From Candidatus Microthrix subdominans (GTDB taxonomy: Bacteria > Actinomycetota > Acidimicrobiia > Acidimicrobiales > Microtrichaceae), in NCBI GenBank assembly GCA_016719385.1, contig JADJZA010000001.1, positions 682,001 to 746,000 on the forward strand: DNA of 64,000 nucleotides. Reading direction: 5' to 3'. The notes below the pieces were generated by a model. The model searched no databases, was not told where the DNA came from, and saw nothing but the letters and a program-made list of their open reading frames with translations. A program made the position numbers and the translations under genes. Positions 7,677 to 17,718 of the stretch are shown here, in pieces (the first letter of the stretch is position 1; every line of letters begins with the position of its first letter).

Positions 7677-8723
7677 TCAGCTCTGCAGGCTCGGGTGGCT
7701 GCCGGCCAGGGCGGCGGCGATGGTGCGGTTGACCTCATCGGCGGCCATCAGCGTGGCCCGGGTGATACCGATGTTGTAAAAGCCGTGGATGAGGTCGTCG
7801 AAGCACCGGTCGACGACGGGCACGCCGGCCTGCGCCATCAGGGCGGCGTAGGCGCGGCCCTCGTCGCGCAGCGGGTCGAACCCGGCGGTGAACACGAGGG
7901 CGGGGGCGACGCCGGTCGGGTCGGCAAACAGGGGGGAGACCGCCGGGTCGCGCCAGGCGCCGGAGTCGGGCAGGTAGAGGTTGCGGAACCAGCGGATCGA
8001 CTCGCTGGTGAGCATGAACCCCTCGGAAAAGGTGTCGATCGACGGCTGGCCCATGGTGAAGTCGCAGCCGGGATAGATGAGCACCTGCAGTGCCGGTGCC
8101 CGCAGGCCCTGGTCGCGGGCGGCCAACGCCACCAGCGCCGCCAGGTTGCCGCCGGCCGAGTCGCCCATGACCGCCAGCCGGTCGGCGTCCACGCCCAGCT
8201 CGCCCGCATGCTTCGTCAACCAGGCGTAGGCGGCCACGCAGTCCTCGACAGCGGCGGGGTAGGGCGCCTCGGGCGCCAGCCGATAGTCGACCGCCATCAC
8301 GACGGCGCCGGTCCGCTGCGCCAGCACCCGGCAGGGTGGATCGTGGCTGTCGAGGTCGCCGACCACCCAGCCACCGCCGTGAAAGAAGCAGATGGCCGGT
8401 GCGCCGGGCTCGGTGTCGGCGTCACGATAGAACCGCACCCTCACCCGCACGTCGCCGGCGGGGCCCGGGATGTCCCGCTCCCAGGTGTGCACGCCGGGTG
8501 GCACGGGCGGGCCAACCATCACCGAGCGGCGGATGTCGATGCGCGCCCGGGCGACGTCCCGATCGTTGGTGGGGGCCACCTGCTTGGCCACGGCCAGCAC
8601 CGCCCGCATCTCGGGGGCGAGGCGGCGGCCGTCGCGGACGATCTCGTCGCCCCGACGGGCGAGCAGGCCGATGAGCACCCGTGCGGCGCGTCCGACCGGA
8701 TGCAGACGTGGGGTGGCGGTCAC
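7677..8723 (-). CDS. alpha/beta hydrolase, hormone-sensitive lipase family (paralogue 1)
   Basis: A 348-residue family IV esterase with 'FFHGGGW', 'GDSAGGN', 'AGFDPLRDEG' and 'LIHGFYN', giving the complete Ser-Asp-His triad and oxyanion hole. The GTG start overlaps the stop of the upstream amidohydrolase gene as GTGA (8720-8723), so translation is probably coupled. The downstream neighbour is a tandem paralogue. Co-occurrence with a D-aminoacylase-like enzyme suggests breakdown of acylated amino acids or esters. The specific substrate cannot be read from the sequence. Confidence 0.87.
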   Translation of the reverse strand: MTATPRLHPVGRAARVLIGLLARRGDEIVRDGRRLAPEMRAVLAVAKQVAPTNDRDVARARIDIRRSVMVGPPVPPGVHTWERDIPGPAGDVRVRVRFYRDADTEPGAPAICFFHGGGWVVGDLDSHDPPCRVLAQRTGAVVMAVDYRLAPEAPYPAAVEDCVAAYAWLTKHAGELGVDADRLAVMGDSAGGNLAALVALAARDQGLRAPALQVLIYPGCDFTMGQPSIDTFSEGFMLTSESIRWFRNLYLPDSGAWRDPAVSPLFADPTGVAPALVFTAGFDPLRDEGRAYAALMAQAGVPVVDRCFDDLIHGFYNIGITRATLMAADEVNRTIAAALAGSHPSLQS

Positions 8724-10435
8724 ACCAACGGCGAGGTGTGCGTGTCGGCGCCGGCGCGCAGCAGGGTGCCGCTGCGCGCCCCGGTGTCGGCGTTGTCGAC
8801 GACGGTCGACTCGCCGTTGACCCAGACCTCGACGATCCCCTCAGCGTCGGCGAAGAGCCGCTCGGTGTCGCCGGGCAGGTCCGAACGCATCGTGATCGGG
8901 CCCGAATCGACCGTGGCCGGGTCGAACAGCACCAGGTCGGCGTGGTTGCCCACCTCGATCGTGCCCCGGTCGGTCAGCCCGAACAGGCGGGCGGGCACCT
9001 GGGTCATCATCTGCACCGCCCGTTCCACGCTGACCAGGCGCTTGCCGCGCAACGTGTCGCCCAGGAACTTGGTCGGGTAATTGGAGCCGAGCATGCGGTC
9101 GAGGTGGGCCCCGGCGTCCGAGCCGCCCAGCATGGCGCCGTCGCCGTCCCACACCTGGCGGCGCAGCTCCCAGGAGGCGTCGTCGTCGTCGGTGGGCAGC
9201 GGCCACAGGATCGTCTGGAAGTCGTCGGCCAACACGATGTCGACCAGCGTGTCGAAGGGATCCTGGCCCCGTTCGGCGGCGATGTCCTCGACCACACGGC
9301 CCTTCAGGCCCTCGTTGGCCTCCGAGAAGGTGTCGCCGATCTCGAAGCGGGCGAAGGTGGTCAGCCGGGACAGCGCCCCGGTCTCGGAGGCGGCCAGCTC
9401 GGCGAGCAGGTGGCGAACCCCGCTCTGGGCCAGGTACTCCTTCTTCTGATCGAGGGGCAGGCCCATGATGTGCTTCCAGCCCGGCAACAGCCACAGGCCG
9501 CAGTGGGTGCCAAAGCTCTGGGTCATGCCGGGCAGGGTGGGCATGGTGAGTGCGACGACGGCATGGCCCTCCTCGGCGGCGCGAGCGCCGACCTCCAGCT
9601 GGTGCAGGTACTCGTCGGGCTTGCGGGAGTCGACGGTGAGCACGTTCCAGTTGAGGGGCCGCTTGCCCACCCGGGCCATCTCGAGGATGTAGTCCTCCTC
9701 CTCCTCGGTGTAGCCGTTGAGACAGCCGTCCATGACGAACTCGAGCGAGGTGCCCTCGTACTCCGAGACGACGGCGGTCAGCGTGAGCACCTCGTCGCGG
9801 TTGGCGAAGCGCGACGTCACCGGCACGCCGTCGCCGTCGGAGTGGGTGAAGGACAGCGACGTGGAGAAGCCCATCCCGCCGGCCTCGATCGAGCTGCGCA
9901 GCAGCTGGGCCATCGCCTCGATCTCCTCGGCTGTGGCCTCGCGCTGGCCATCGGCGCCGACGACGTACCGGCGCAGCGCCGAGTGGCCGACCAGAAACCC
10001 GGCGTTGATCGCCATGGCACCGTCGAGGCGGTCGAGGAAATCGCCGAAGCTCTCCCATCCCCAGTCGAGGCCCAGCTCGAGGGCCTCGAGGGGCATGCCC
10101 TCCACCTTGGCCATCATGCGAGCCACATAATCGCCGTCGCCGGGCTGCAGCGGGGCAAGGGTGAAGCCGCAGTTGCCGCCGACGATCGTGGTCACGCCGT
10201 GCAGGTTGGACGGCGAGGCGGTGGGATCCCAGTGCAGTTGGGCGTCGTAATGGGTGTGGGGATCGATGAACCCCGGGGCCAGCATCAGCCCGGTGCCGTC
10301 CACCTCGCGGTCACCGGCTTCGCCGACCTCACCGATGGCGCTGATGCGCCCGTCGGTCACCGCAACGTCGGCCGTCCGGGGCTCGTCGCCCGTTCCGTCG
10401 ACGATGAGCGCTCCTCGAATCACCAGGTCTGCCAT
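8720..10435 (-). CDS. amidohydrolase, N-acyl-D-amino-acid deacylase family
   Basis: A 571-residue amidohydrolase-superfamily enzyme of the D-aminoacylase group (COG3653). 'GFIDPHTHYDAQ' near residue 60 gives the HxH metal ligands, and 'GGNCGFTLAPL' is the group-typical Cys-containing strand. 'NWNVLTV' and 'SDAGAHLD' supply the later metal or substrate residues, and the C-terminal composite beta domain carries 'GNHADLVLFD'. Such enzymes hydrolyse N-acyl-D-amino acids or related amides. It is the first gene of the operon with two esterases. The start is well supported by GGAGG 8-12 nt upstream. An inverted repeat 23 nt upstream of the start may be its operator. Confidence 0.85.
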   Translation of the reverse strand: MADLVIRGALIVDGTGDEPRTADVAVTDGRISAIGEVGEAGDREVDGTGLMLAPGFIDPHTHYDAQLHWDPTASPSNLHGVTTIVGGNCGFTLAPLQPGDGDYVARMMAKVEGMPLEALELGLDWGWESFGDFLDRLDGAMAINAGFLVGHSALRRYVVGADGQREATAEEIEAMAQLLRSSIEAGGMGFSTSLSFTHSDGDGVPVTSRFANRDEVLTLTAVVSEYEGTSLEFVMDGCLNGYTEEEEDYILEMARVGKRPLNWNVLTVDSRKPDEYLHQLEVGARAAEEGHAVVALTMPTLPGMTQSFGTHCGLWLLPGWKHIMGLPLDQKKEYLAQSGVRHLLAELAASETGALSRLTTFARFEIGDTFSEANEGLKGRVVEDIAAERGQDPFDTLVDIVLADDFQTILWPLPTDDDDASWELRRQVWDGDGAMLGGSDAGAHLDRMLGSNYPTKFLGDTLRGKRLVSVERAVQMMTQVPARLFGLTDRGTIEVGNHADLVLFDPATVDSGPITMRSDLPGDTERLFADAEGIVEVWVNGESTVVDNADTGARSGTLLRAGADTHTSPLV

Positions 10436-10457
10436 CAGCCGTTCCTCCGAGATCGAA

Positions 10458-10478
10458 AATCTGACGCCTCGTCAGATT
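10458..10478. promoter_or_regulatory. perfect inverted repeat, candidate operator of the amidohydrolase-esterase operon
   Basis: Arms AATCTGACG and CGTCAGATT are perfect 9-bp complements separated by 3 bp, a 21-bp palindrome typical in size of TetR/GntR-type operators. It lies 23-43 nt upstream of the amidohydrolase start, where a bound repressor would cover the promoter (CAGAAT on the minus strand abuts it). The region is clearly more AT-rich than its surroundings. No regulator gene is adjacent. Confidence 0.6.
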
Positions 10479-10702
10479 CTGGCACAGTCACCGCCGACGA
10501 TCCCGCCCGGTGCCCCATGGGATGGCCCGACGGGGAGGGCGACGTGCCATCATGGCGACGGTCACCGGGGGTCGAGGGTGATTTCACGGGGCGGGATCGG
10601 TGCGAACGATGACCGCTCAGCGTGGAATCTTGCGCGCGGCGTTCGGTGCTGCTGCACTGTCTGTGTCGGAGGTCACCGGCGCTGTTCGTACGAGGAGGGC
10701 AT

Positions 10703-12145
10703 ATGAGCCGAGCATCGAAGTCGAACCGAACGGCGCGTTCGACGTTGCTGCTGGCGATGGTCTCGCTGCTGCTCGTCGCCGTCAGCTGCGGTGCCAAGGG
10801 TTCGTCGATGGGTGAGGGCGGCGGCGACTCGGGTGGCGGTCAAAGCGCCGACGGGGGTGGCTCGGAAAGCGGCGGCGCAGCCAGTGCCGAGGACGCCAAC
10901 TTCGGCTCGATCGAGTCCCCGTGTGGGCCGGGCGAGGGCAAGGTCGAGGAATCCGAGGCCGGTCTGGGCACCGACAAGCTCTACATCGGCGTCCCCAACG
11001 ACCGGGGGGCCGACGTGCGCCCCGGCCTGCTGCGCGAGCTGTGGGACGCCTCCAACGCCTACGTCGACTGGTGCAACGCCCAGGGCGGCATCGCCGGCCT
11101 GCAGATCGAGGTGGTCGACCTGGACGGCAAGCTGTTCGATGTGAAGCAGTGGATCCCCACCGCCTGCGACGACACCTTCATGACGGTCGGCGGCGGGTCC
11201 ACGTTCGACGACCTGCAGGTCGAGGGCTCGCCCAGCCTGAAGGAGTGCGGCCAGCTGGACATGCCCGGCTTCACGGTCACCAAGGCCAAGGCCGACGCCA
11301 CCGATACGTACATCGCCGCGGTCCCCAACCCGGCGAATGTCCGGCCCGCCTCGCTGTTCAGCTACCTGGCGAAGGCCTACCCGAAGGAATCCGGGGACAT
11401 TTCCATCGCCTACGGCGACCTGGACTCGATCCGGTTCGTCAAGGATCAGACCGTGGCGGTGCTCGAGAAGCTCGGCAAGCCGTTTAAGGTCGGCGACGAG
11501 GTGGCCTATGCGGTCCAGGGCCAGGACTTCAAGCTCACCTCCCAGAGCGTCAAGAGCTCGGGTGCCACGATGACCAGCTTCATCGGTGAGCCGGGCAACT
11601 CGGGGCTGTTCCTCAGCTCGCTGAAGGAGGACGGGGTGGACATCCCGATGTTCGCCGAGGCCAACCAGTACGACCCGGTGCTCCTCGAAAAGGGCTCGAA
11701 CCCGCTGGGAGACGTGCTGATCCGAATTCCCCACCCGCCGTTCGAGGAGGCCGACGACTACCCGGCGATCCAGAAGTTCGAGGAGCTGATGGACGCCCGC
11801 AAGGAGGTGGACCCCAAGGCGAAGACCGCTGCGCTGGGCATCCAGTCGATGTCGTCGTGGTTGCTCTTCACCGAGGCGGCCACCGCCTGCGCCGAGTCCG
11901 ACGACCACATCATCAGCCGCGAGTGCGTCCGCAAGGAGGTGGAGAACATCGGTGAGTGGACCGGCGGTGGCCTCCACTCGCCGGGCAACCCGGGTAAGAA
12001 CACGCCGTCGGACTGCGTCATCGTGATGACGATCGACGGCGACAAGTTCGCCCGGAAGTTCCCCGAGGTCGGCAGCAAGGATGCCAACGAGGACGGCTAC
12101 TACTGCCCCGAGAAGAACTCCACCGTCGAGATCGATGTGGACTGA
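10703..12145 (+). CDS. branched-chain-type ABC transporter substrate-binding lipoprotein
   Basis: A 480-residue extracytoplasmic binding protein of the Leu/Ile/Val-binding (periplasmic-binding-protein type I) superfamily. An Arg/Lys N-terminus and hydrophobic core lead to 'LLVAVSCGAK', a lipoprotein-type signal with Cys near residue 32. A Gly/Ser-rich linker follows. The domain then starts 'LYIGVPNDRGADVRPGLLRELWDASNAYV', with the family pattern of an added-substrate helix ('WCNAQGGIAGLQIEVVDLDGK'). Start: ATG at 10703 preceded by GAGGAGG. It is followed directly by the fused permease and two ATPase genes. The ligand cannot be inferred; many actinobacterial systems of this type serve substrates other than branched-chain amino acids. 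Confidence 0.85.
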   Translation: MSRASKSNRTARSTLLLAMVSLLLVAVSCGAKGSSMGEGGGDSGGGQSADGGGSESGGAASAEDANFGSIESPCGPGEGKVEESEAGLGTDKLYIGVPNDRGADVRPGLLRELWDASNAYVDWCNAQGGIAGLQIEVVDLDGKLFDVKQWIPTACDDTFMTVGGGSTFDDLQVEGSPSLKECGQLDMPGFTVTKAKADATDTYIAAVPNPANVRPASLFSYLAKAYPKESGDISIAYGDLDSIRFVKDQTVAVLEKLGKPFKVGDEVAYAVQGQDFKLTSQSVKSSGATMTSFIGEPGNSGLFLSSLKEDGVDIPMFAEANQYDPVLLEKGSNPLGDVLIRIPHPPFEEADDYPAIQKFEELMDARKEVDPKAKTAALGIQSMSSWLLFTEAATACAESDDHIISRECVRKEVENIGEWTGGGLHSPGNPGKNTPSDCVIVMTIDGDKFARKFPEVGSKDANEDGYYCPEKNSTVEIDVD

Positions 12146-12177
12146 GTGAGCCGACCGATGAGAGAGATCGCCCGGCG

Positions 12178-14616
12178 ATGAACACCGTGTCGCTGCTGGC
12201 CCAGACGCCCAACCTGTGGAACCAGTTCCTCACCGCCACGGTGGCCGGGCTGGTGACCGCCGCCCTGTATGCGATCGCCGCCTCCGGGCTGGTCGTCACC
12301 TACACCACCTCGGGGGTGTTCAACTTCGCCCACGGGGCGTTCGGCATGATGGCGGCGTTCACCTACTGGCAGTTCACCGAGGCCTGGGGGCTGCCCACCT
12401 GGCTGGCCCTGCTGCTGGTGGTCGGCGTGGTCGCCCCGATTTTCGGCTCGATCGTCGAGCGAGGGTTGATGCGCGGCCTGGAGGGCACCTCCGAGCTGAT
12501 CAAGATGGTGGTCACGGTCAGCCTGCTGCTGGCGTTGATCGGCCTGGCGCCGATCATCTGGGACCCGACCGTCGGGCGATCGGTGCCCGAGTTCTTTGCC
12601 GGTACGCCACCGGTGACGATCGCCGGCGTCGGTGTCAGCATCCACCGCATCATCATTTTCGGCTCGGCGATCCTGGTGGCGATCGGGTTGCGCCTGTTCC
12701 TGTACAACACCCGAACCGGCATCGCGATGCGGGCGGTGGTCGACGACCGCTCGCTCGCCAAGCTGAACGGTGCCCGTCCAGGGCTGACGTCGATGGCATC
12801 ATGGGGCCTCGGCGCCGGCCTGGCCGCGCTGGCCGGGGTGCTCGGCGCCCCGATCAGCACGCTGGAGGCGGTCACCCTCACGCTGCTGGTGTTCAACGCC
12901 TACGCCGCACCGGTGATGGGCCGGCTCAAGTCGGTGCCGCTCACCTTCCTCGGCGCCATCGTGCTGGGCCTGGCCCAGAGCTACGTCTCCAGCTTCGTCA
13001 AGGCGGGCGACTCCAACGTGCTCGAGCGGGCGATGTCCAGCTTCGAGCGCACGACGGGCTGGACGCTGGCCAACCTGCAGACCGCCATGCCCGCGATCGT
13101 GCTGTTCATCGTCATGTTGTTCATCCGGCCCGACCGCCAACGCAGCCACAGCCTGTCGACCACCCGCGACCAGTTTCGCGTCCCGACCTGGCGGGTCACG
13201 CTGATCGGGGCGGTGCTGTTCCCGTTGGCCACGGTCATGTTGACCGTCATCGTGCCCGACACGTTTCAGCTCTCGCTGGCCGGCGGCTACGCCCTGGCGC
13301 TGGTCACCCTGTCGCTGGTGCCGCTCGCCGGCTATTCCGGCCAGATCTCGCTTGCCCAGATGAGCTTCGCCGGCATCGGCGCCGTCGTCATGGGCAATGT
13401 CGGCGTCAACAATCCGATCCTGGGCGTCGTCGCCGCCGTTGCGGTCACTGCGGTGGTCGGCGCTCTGGTGTCGCTGCCCGCCCTGCGGCTTTCCGGCATC
13501 TACCTGGCGCTGCTGACCGCATCGTTTGCGCTGATGTTGTCCAAGCTGGTGCTGTCCCAACAGAAGGTGATGCCCCAAGGCAACCTGGCCGTTCCCGCCC
13601 TGAGCGATGCGTGGAACACCGCCACCGCCCGCATCATCGTCTCGGCGGTGGCCTTCACCCTGGTCGGCATCGTCGTCGTCGCCGTCCGACGATCGGGCTT
13701 CGGACGTCGCCTGGTGGCGATGAAGGACTCGCCGGCCGCATGCGCCACCTTGGGTCTCAACCTGACCAAGACCAACCTTTCCGTCTTTGCGCTGTCGGCG
13801 GGCATCGCCGGCCTGGGGGGCGCTTTGCTCGCCGGCTCGGTCCGGGTCGACCAGTTCTCCTTCGAGAACAGCCTGGCGGTCACGATGCTTGCGGTGGTCG
13901 GTGGCGTCGGACTGATCGGTGGTGCCTTCTTCGGCGGCATGTTGCTCGGTGGTTTCCAATCGATCCTCGGGCCGATCTTCAAGTCCAACGCCTTCGGCTA
14001 CTTCTCGGCCTTCAGCATCTCGATCGCCAAGCTCACCACCTTTGCCCCCGGCCTGATGGGCATCAGCCTGGGCCAGAACCCCAGCGGAGCGATGAGCCAG
14101 GTCGGCGCCGGATTCCGTGCGGTCGGCGACCGTACCGAGGCGCTGATCGCCAGCGTGCTCGGGGTCGTCGCCATCTGGACGCTGGCCGCCGGTGGCGTCA
14201 TCTCCGGATGGCAGTTCACCGCCGGGGTCGTCGTCTGGGTGTTTGCGGTGACGCCGCTCACCCCGCTGCTGTTCGAAGGCCCGCATCCGTCCCAGCGGGT
14301 GCCGCTGATGCTCGGCGGAGCGGTGGCGACGGTGATCGCCGTGGCCGTGCCGGTCGCATCGATCACCGAGAGCAACGGCTGGCGGGTGGTCATGATCGTC
14401 GCCTTCGCCGGTGTGGTCGGCGCCGTGCTGGCGCGCATCTACGGCCCGCTCACCGAGGAGGACACCCGCGTGGCGCCCTCGCCCGACCTGATCGGGGTGC
14501 ACACAGGATTTAACCGAGGGGACATCATCGAAGCCGACGCCGAGATCGGGCTGACCGACCAGGAACTGGACGCCTCCCGAGAGGCGGCGCTCGCCGGTCG
14601 GGGGGCTGCATCATGA
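12178..14616 (+). CDS. fused LivH-LivM ABC transporter permease
   Basis: An 812-residue polytopic membrane protein. Residues 1-310 match LivH, with 'GLVVTYTTSGVFNFAHGAFGMM' near residue 40 as the conserved first-half signature. Residues 340-640 match LivM, with 'GYSGQISLAQMSFAGIGA' near 380 and the 'SGIYLALLTASFAL' helix. The two permeases form a heterodimer in the classic system, so one gene here makes both halves. About 170 extra residues follow, with four more hydrophobic segments and an acidic cytoplasmic tail. Fusions of LivH and LivM are known in actinobacteria; the extra C-terminal segments are less usual. The last codons overlap the livG-like gene (ATGA). Confidence 0.88.
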   Translation: MNTVSLLAQTPNLWNQFLTATVAGLVTAALYAIAASGLVVTYTTSGVFNFAHGAFGMMAAFTYWQFTEAWGLPTWLALLLVVGVVAPIFGSIVERGLMRGLEGTSELIKMVVTVSLLLALIGLAPIIWDPTVGRSVPEFFAGTPPVTIAGVGVSIHRIIIFGSAILVAIGLRLFLYNTRTGIAMRAVVDDRSLAKLNGARPGLTSMASWGLGAGLAALAGVLGAPISTLEAVTLTLLVFNAYAAPVMGRLKSVPLTFLGAIVLGLAQSYVSSFVKAGDSNVLERAMSSFERTTGWTLANLQTAMPAIVLFIVMLFIRPDRQRSHSLSTTRDQFRVPTWRVTLIGAVLFPLATVMLTVIVPDTFQLSLAGGYALALVTLSLVPLAGYSGQISLAQMSFAGIGAVVMGNVGVNNPILGVVAAVAVTAVVGALVSLPALRLSGIYLALLTASFALMLSKLVLSQQKVMPQGNLAVPALSDAWNTATARIIVSAVAFTLVGIVVVAVRRSGFGRRLVAMKDSPAACATLGLNLTKTNLSVFALSAGIAGLGGALLAGSVRVDQFSFENSLAVTMLAVVGGVGLIGGAFFGGMLLGGFQSILGPIFKSNAFGYFSAFSISIAKLTTFAPGLMGISLGQNPSGAMSQVGAGFRAVGDRTEALIASVLGVVAIWTLAAGGVISGWQFTAGVVVWVFAVTPLTPLLFEGPHPSQRVPLMLGGAVATVIAVAVPVASITESNGWRVVMIVAFAGVVGAVLARIYGPLTEEDTRVAPSPDLIGVHTGFNRGDIIEADAEIGLTDQELDASREAALAGRGAAS

Positions 14617-15328
14617 GCCTGCTCGAGGCCCGCAACATTTCCGTGCGTTTCGGCGGCAACCTGGCGGTCAGCGAGGTCGACCTCGACGTCGATGCCGGCC
14701 AGATCGTTGGTCTGATCGGGCCTAACGGTGCGGGGAAGACGACGACATTCAACGCGTTGACCGGCATGTTGACCCCCACGTCGGGTTCGGTCTCGCTCGA
14801 CGGAAGAAACATGACCGGCTGGCCCACCTTTCGCCGGGCCCAGCACGGCTTGGCGCGCACTTTTCAGCGGCTGGAGGTGTTCACCTCGCTCACCGTGCGC
14901 GAGAACATCCAGATGGCGGCCGAGCTGCGATCCCGGGACACTGCCGAACAGGTGGACGAGATCCTCGAACTGGTCGGGCTCACCGAGATCGCCAACGACA
15001 GCGCCAGCGCCATTTCCACCGGCATGGCCCGCCTGCTGGAGGTCGGCCGGGCGCTGGCCACCCAGCCCAAGGTATTACTGCTCGATGAGCCCGCATCGGG
15101 ACAGGACGAGTCCGAGACCGAGCGCTTCGGCGAGTTCCTCCTCGAGTTGGCCGCCGACGGCCTGGCGATCCTGATGGTCGAACACGACGTGCCGCTGGTG
15201 ATGCGGGTCTGCGGGCAGATCGTCGTGTTGGACTTCGGCCAGGTGATCGCCCGCGGCACGCCGGAGGAGATCCAGGCCGACGAGGCCGTGCTCGACGCCT
15301 ACCTGGGCTCGGCGACCGGGGAGGTCGG

Positions 15329-15332
<4 letters not shown>
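14613..15332 (+). CDS. ABC transporter ATPase, LivG type
   Basis: A 239-residue nucleotide-binding subunit. Walker A is 'GPNGAGKTT' (about 37), the Q-loop is in 'ARTFQRLEVF', Walker B is 'VLLLDEPASGQ' and the H-loop is 'MVEHDVP'. The signature reads 'ISTGMARLLEVGRAL' in place of the LSGGQ or LPYGxQ form usual for LivG. The motif keeps its Ser/Gly, and related variants occur in some actinobacterial members. The start overlaps the permease stop as ATGA. It functions with the downstream LivF-type ATPase as a heterodimer energising import. Confidence 0.88.
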
Positions 15333-16081
<749 letters not shown>

Positions 16082-16104
16082 TCGAAACCAGGAGAGAAGA
16101 CAAC

Positions 16105-16557
16105 ATGGCACAACAGGATTCAGGCCGCTCCGAGGCGGCCGATGCCGGCACGGTCCCCGGACAGCCGAGTGGGGGAGCCGACGGCGCATCCTCGATGGGG
16201 CCCCGCGCCGAGGAGTTCACCAGGGAGATCTCCCAGCTGAAGCTCTCGGGCTCCTCGGCCGACACCGAGGCCCGGGCGTTGAAGCTGGGGATAGCGGGCC
16301 TGGTGATCCCGATCGTCATGGCGATCGTCGGCATCTTGTTGGTGATGTCGACGTCGGACGCTGCCGACCAGCGGGCCTACGCCTCACAGACGTTCTGGCT
16401 GGGCAACATCATCGTGATCGTCGGTGCGGCACTGTTCATCCGTTACTCGCTCGGCCGCTACCTGCGGTTCTGGATGATCCGCTTGATCCACGAGCAGCGC
16501 GCCCAGACCGACCGGGTCGTCGAGGCGCTCGATCGCATGTCGGCCCGCAACGACTAG
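16105..16557 (+). CDS. small membrane protein of the ABC transporter operon, unknown function
   Basis: A 150-residue protein with a hydrophilic N-terminal half of about 60 residues, two transmembrane helices ('LGIAGLVIPIVMAIVGILLVM' region and 'NIIVIVGAALFIRYSL') and a charged C-terminal helix 'LIHEQRAQTDRVVEALDRM'. Start: ATG at 16105 with GGAGAGAAG at 7-15 nt. It follows livF by 23 nt in the same direction and is probably the last gene of the transporter operon. No family was recognised; it could be an accessory or assembly subunit. Confidence 0.7.
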   Translation: MAQQDSGRSEAADAGTVPGQPSGGADGASSMGPRAEEFTREISQLKLSGSSADTEARALKLGIAGLVIPIVMAIVGILLVMSTSDAADQRAYASQTFWLGNIIVIVGAALFIRYSLGRYLRFWMIRLIHEQRAQTDRVVEALDRMSARND

Positions 16558-16607
16558 GTTCTGAACAGTCTCCAACCTGCTTTACCGGGCGGGTGCGGCG
16601 CGTCAAC

Positions 16608-16636
16608 TTGTGTGCCTAGCGTTGGTTTCCTAGAGT
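16608..16636 (+). promoter_or_regulatory. candidate promoter of the ATP synthase operon
   Basis: TTGTGT (16608-16613) and TAGAGT (16631-16636) are spaced 17 bp in a comparatively AT-rich stretch, 28 nt upstream of the first possible start of the atpZ-like gene. The predicted transcription start is near 16643. Unlike most promoters in the window this one would give a leadered mRNA. No other convincing promoter was seen up to atpC. Confidence 0.55.
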
Positions 16637-16663
16637 TCGTGCACGGATTCACGAGCTGAATCC

Positions 16664-17104
16664 ATGCGGTTTTCCGGCCCCATTGGTCCGGTCGGCGCAC
16701 CCGTGCCGTCGCCTCCGTCCCGCACCCCCCCGTGCGCCGTCCGATCCAAGGTGAGTAGTCCTTCCGTGTCGTTCCTCCAGGTGACTCCCAAGGTCACGCC
16801 GTCCAGCGGCGCATCGGCACCGTCCGGCGCGCGCTGGAGCGAGCAGATGGACCGCGGCCACGGTGGATACCTTTTGGTTATCGCCCCGGCGTTGTTCGCC
16901 ACGCTGGGATGGTGGCTCGACGGAATCCTCGGCTGGGCCCCGATCCTCATGATCGTCGGTGGCGTCTACGGCCTCGGCGGTGCGCTCTACAAGGTGATCA
17001 ACTCGTATCGAACCGAGATGGTCGCCGCCGGCGTTGCCCGCAGTTCGGCCCGTTCCGGCGCCAGCGTCGATGTGGTTGTCGCCAAGCCCGAGGTTTCGGC
17101 GTGA
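16664..17104 (+). CDS. AtpZ/AtpI-like small membrane protein at the head of the atp operon
   Basis: The C-terminal 85 residues have the two-helix pattern of the AtpZ (ATPase gene 1) family: 'GYLLVIAPALFATLGWWLDGILG' and 'ILMIVGGVYGLGGALYKVI'. These proteins precede atpB in many bacteria and are thought to help c-ring assembly or Mg transport. The first 61 residues are Pro/Ser-rich and unconserved. The start is uncertain: ATG 16664 follows the candidate promoter closely, while ATG 16847 has GGAG at 7 nt and leaves an 85-residue protein with a short N-terminus; GTGs at 16751 and 16766 are also possible. The stop overlaps the next start (GTGA). Confidence 0.65.
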   Translation: MRFSGPIGPVGAPVPSPPSRTPPCAVRSKVSSPSVSFLQVTPKVTPSSGASAPSGARWSEQMDRGHGGYLLVIAPALFATLGWWLDGILGWAPILMIVGGVYGLGGALYKVINSYRTEMVAAGVARSSARSGASVDVVVAKPEVSA

Positions 17105-17700
17105 GCGACAACACTTCCAACGGCCTGATGACCCGCCTGGAGGGCCCATCGCCCGCCATGGAGGTCGCTGTCGACCTGCTGCGTCGGGCGCTGATCTGGG
17201 CGCCGATCGCACTGTTCGGCTCCGCTGCCATCTGGGGCACGAACGGCGCGATCTCCGCAGCGGTGGCGCTGGGCCTGGTCGTCGTCAACTTCCTGCTGTC
17301 CGCCTGGATGCTGCAGGTCGGCGGCCGTATCTCGATCGCCGTCATGGCCGGTGCGGCGCTGTTCGGCTATCTCCTCCGGTTGGGCCTGATCCTCGTCGTC
17401 GTCCTGTTGGTCAAGGATCAGGGTTGGCTGGACCCGGTCGCCTTCGGCATCGTGTTGATCGTGACCCACCTCGGGCTGTTGTTCTGGGAGCTGCGTTACG
17501 TCTCCGGCTCGATGGCCTACCCGGGCATCAAACCCCGCCCCGGAAAGTCCCCGGCACAGGTCACGGTGCACGCCTTCGACCCGGCAGCCGACTCGGTCTC
17601 CGGCACCTCAGCTACACCGCCCGCCGCTACACCCGCCACCGACACACCCCCCACCGCCAGTCCCGTCGACCCCGAGCAGTCCGTCACCGCGACGTCCTGA
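17101..17700 (+). CDS. atpI: ATP synthase protein I (AtpI-like)
   Basis: A 199-residue membrane protein with four predicted helices between residues 20 and 130 ('ALIWAPIALFGSAAIWG', 'AAVALGLVVVNFLLSAWML', 'IAVMAGAALFGYLLRLGLILVVVLLV', 'FGIVLIVTHLGLLFWELRY'). This is the pattern of AtpI-type proteins encoded before atpB and implicated in c-ring assembly. The C-terminal 55 residues are a Pro/Thr/Ala-rich tail with no conserved motif. GTG start overlapping the previous stop; atpB follows 18 nt later. Confidence 0.75.
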   Translation: MSDNTSNGLMTRLEGPSPAMEVAVDLLRRALIWAPIALFGSAAIWGTNGAISAAVALGLVVVNFLLSAWMLQVGGRISIAVMAGAALFGYLLRLGLILVVVLLVKDQGWLDPVAFGIVLIVTHLGLLFWELRYVSGSMAYPGIKPRPGKSPAQVTVHAFDPAADSVSGTSATPPAATPATDTPPTASPVDPEQSVTATS

Positions 17701-17718
17701 ACCTAGGAGCCACTACCC

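Noticed and set aside
12799..14502. Long minus-strand open frame (over 560 codons) opposite the fused permease
   Set aside because: It is Gln/His/Arg/Asp-rich without domains and is the antisense shadow of a clear LivH-LivM gene in GC-rich DNA.
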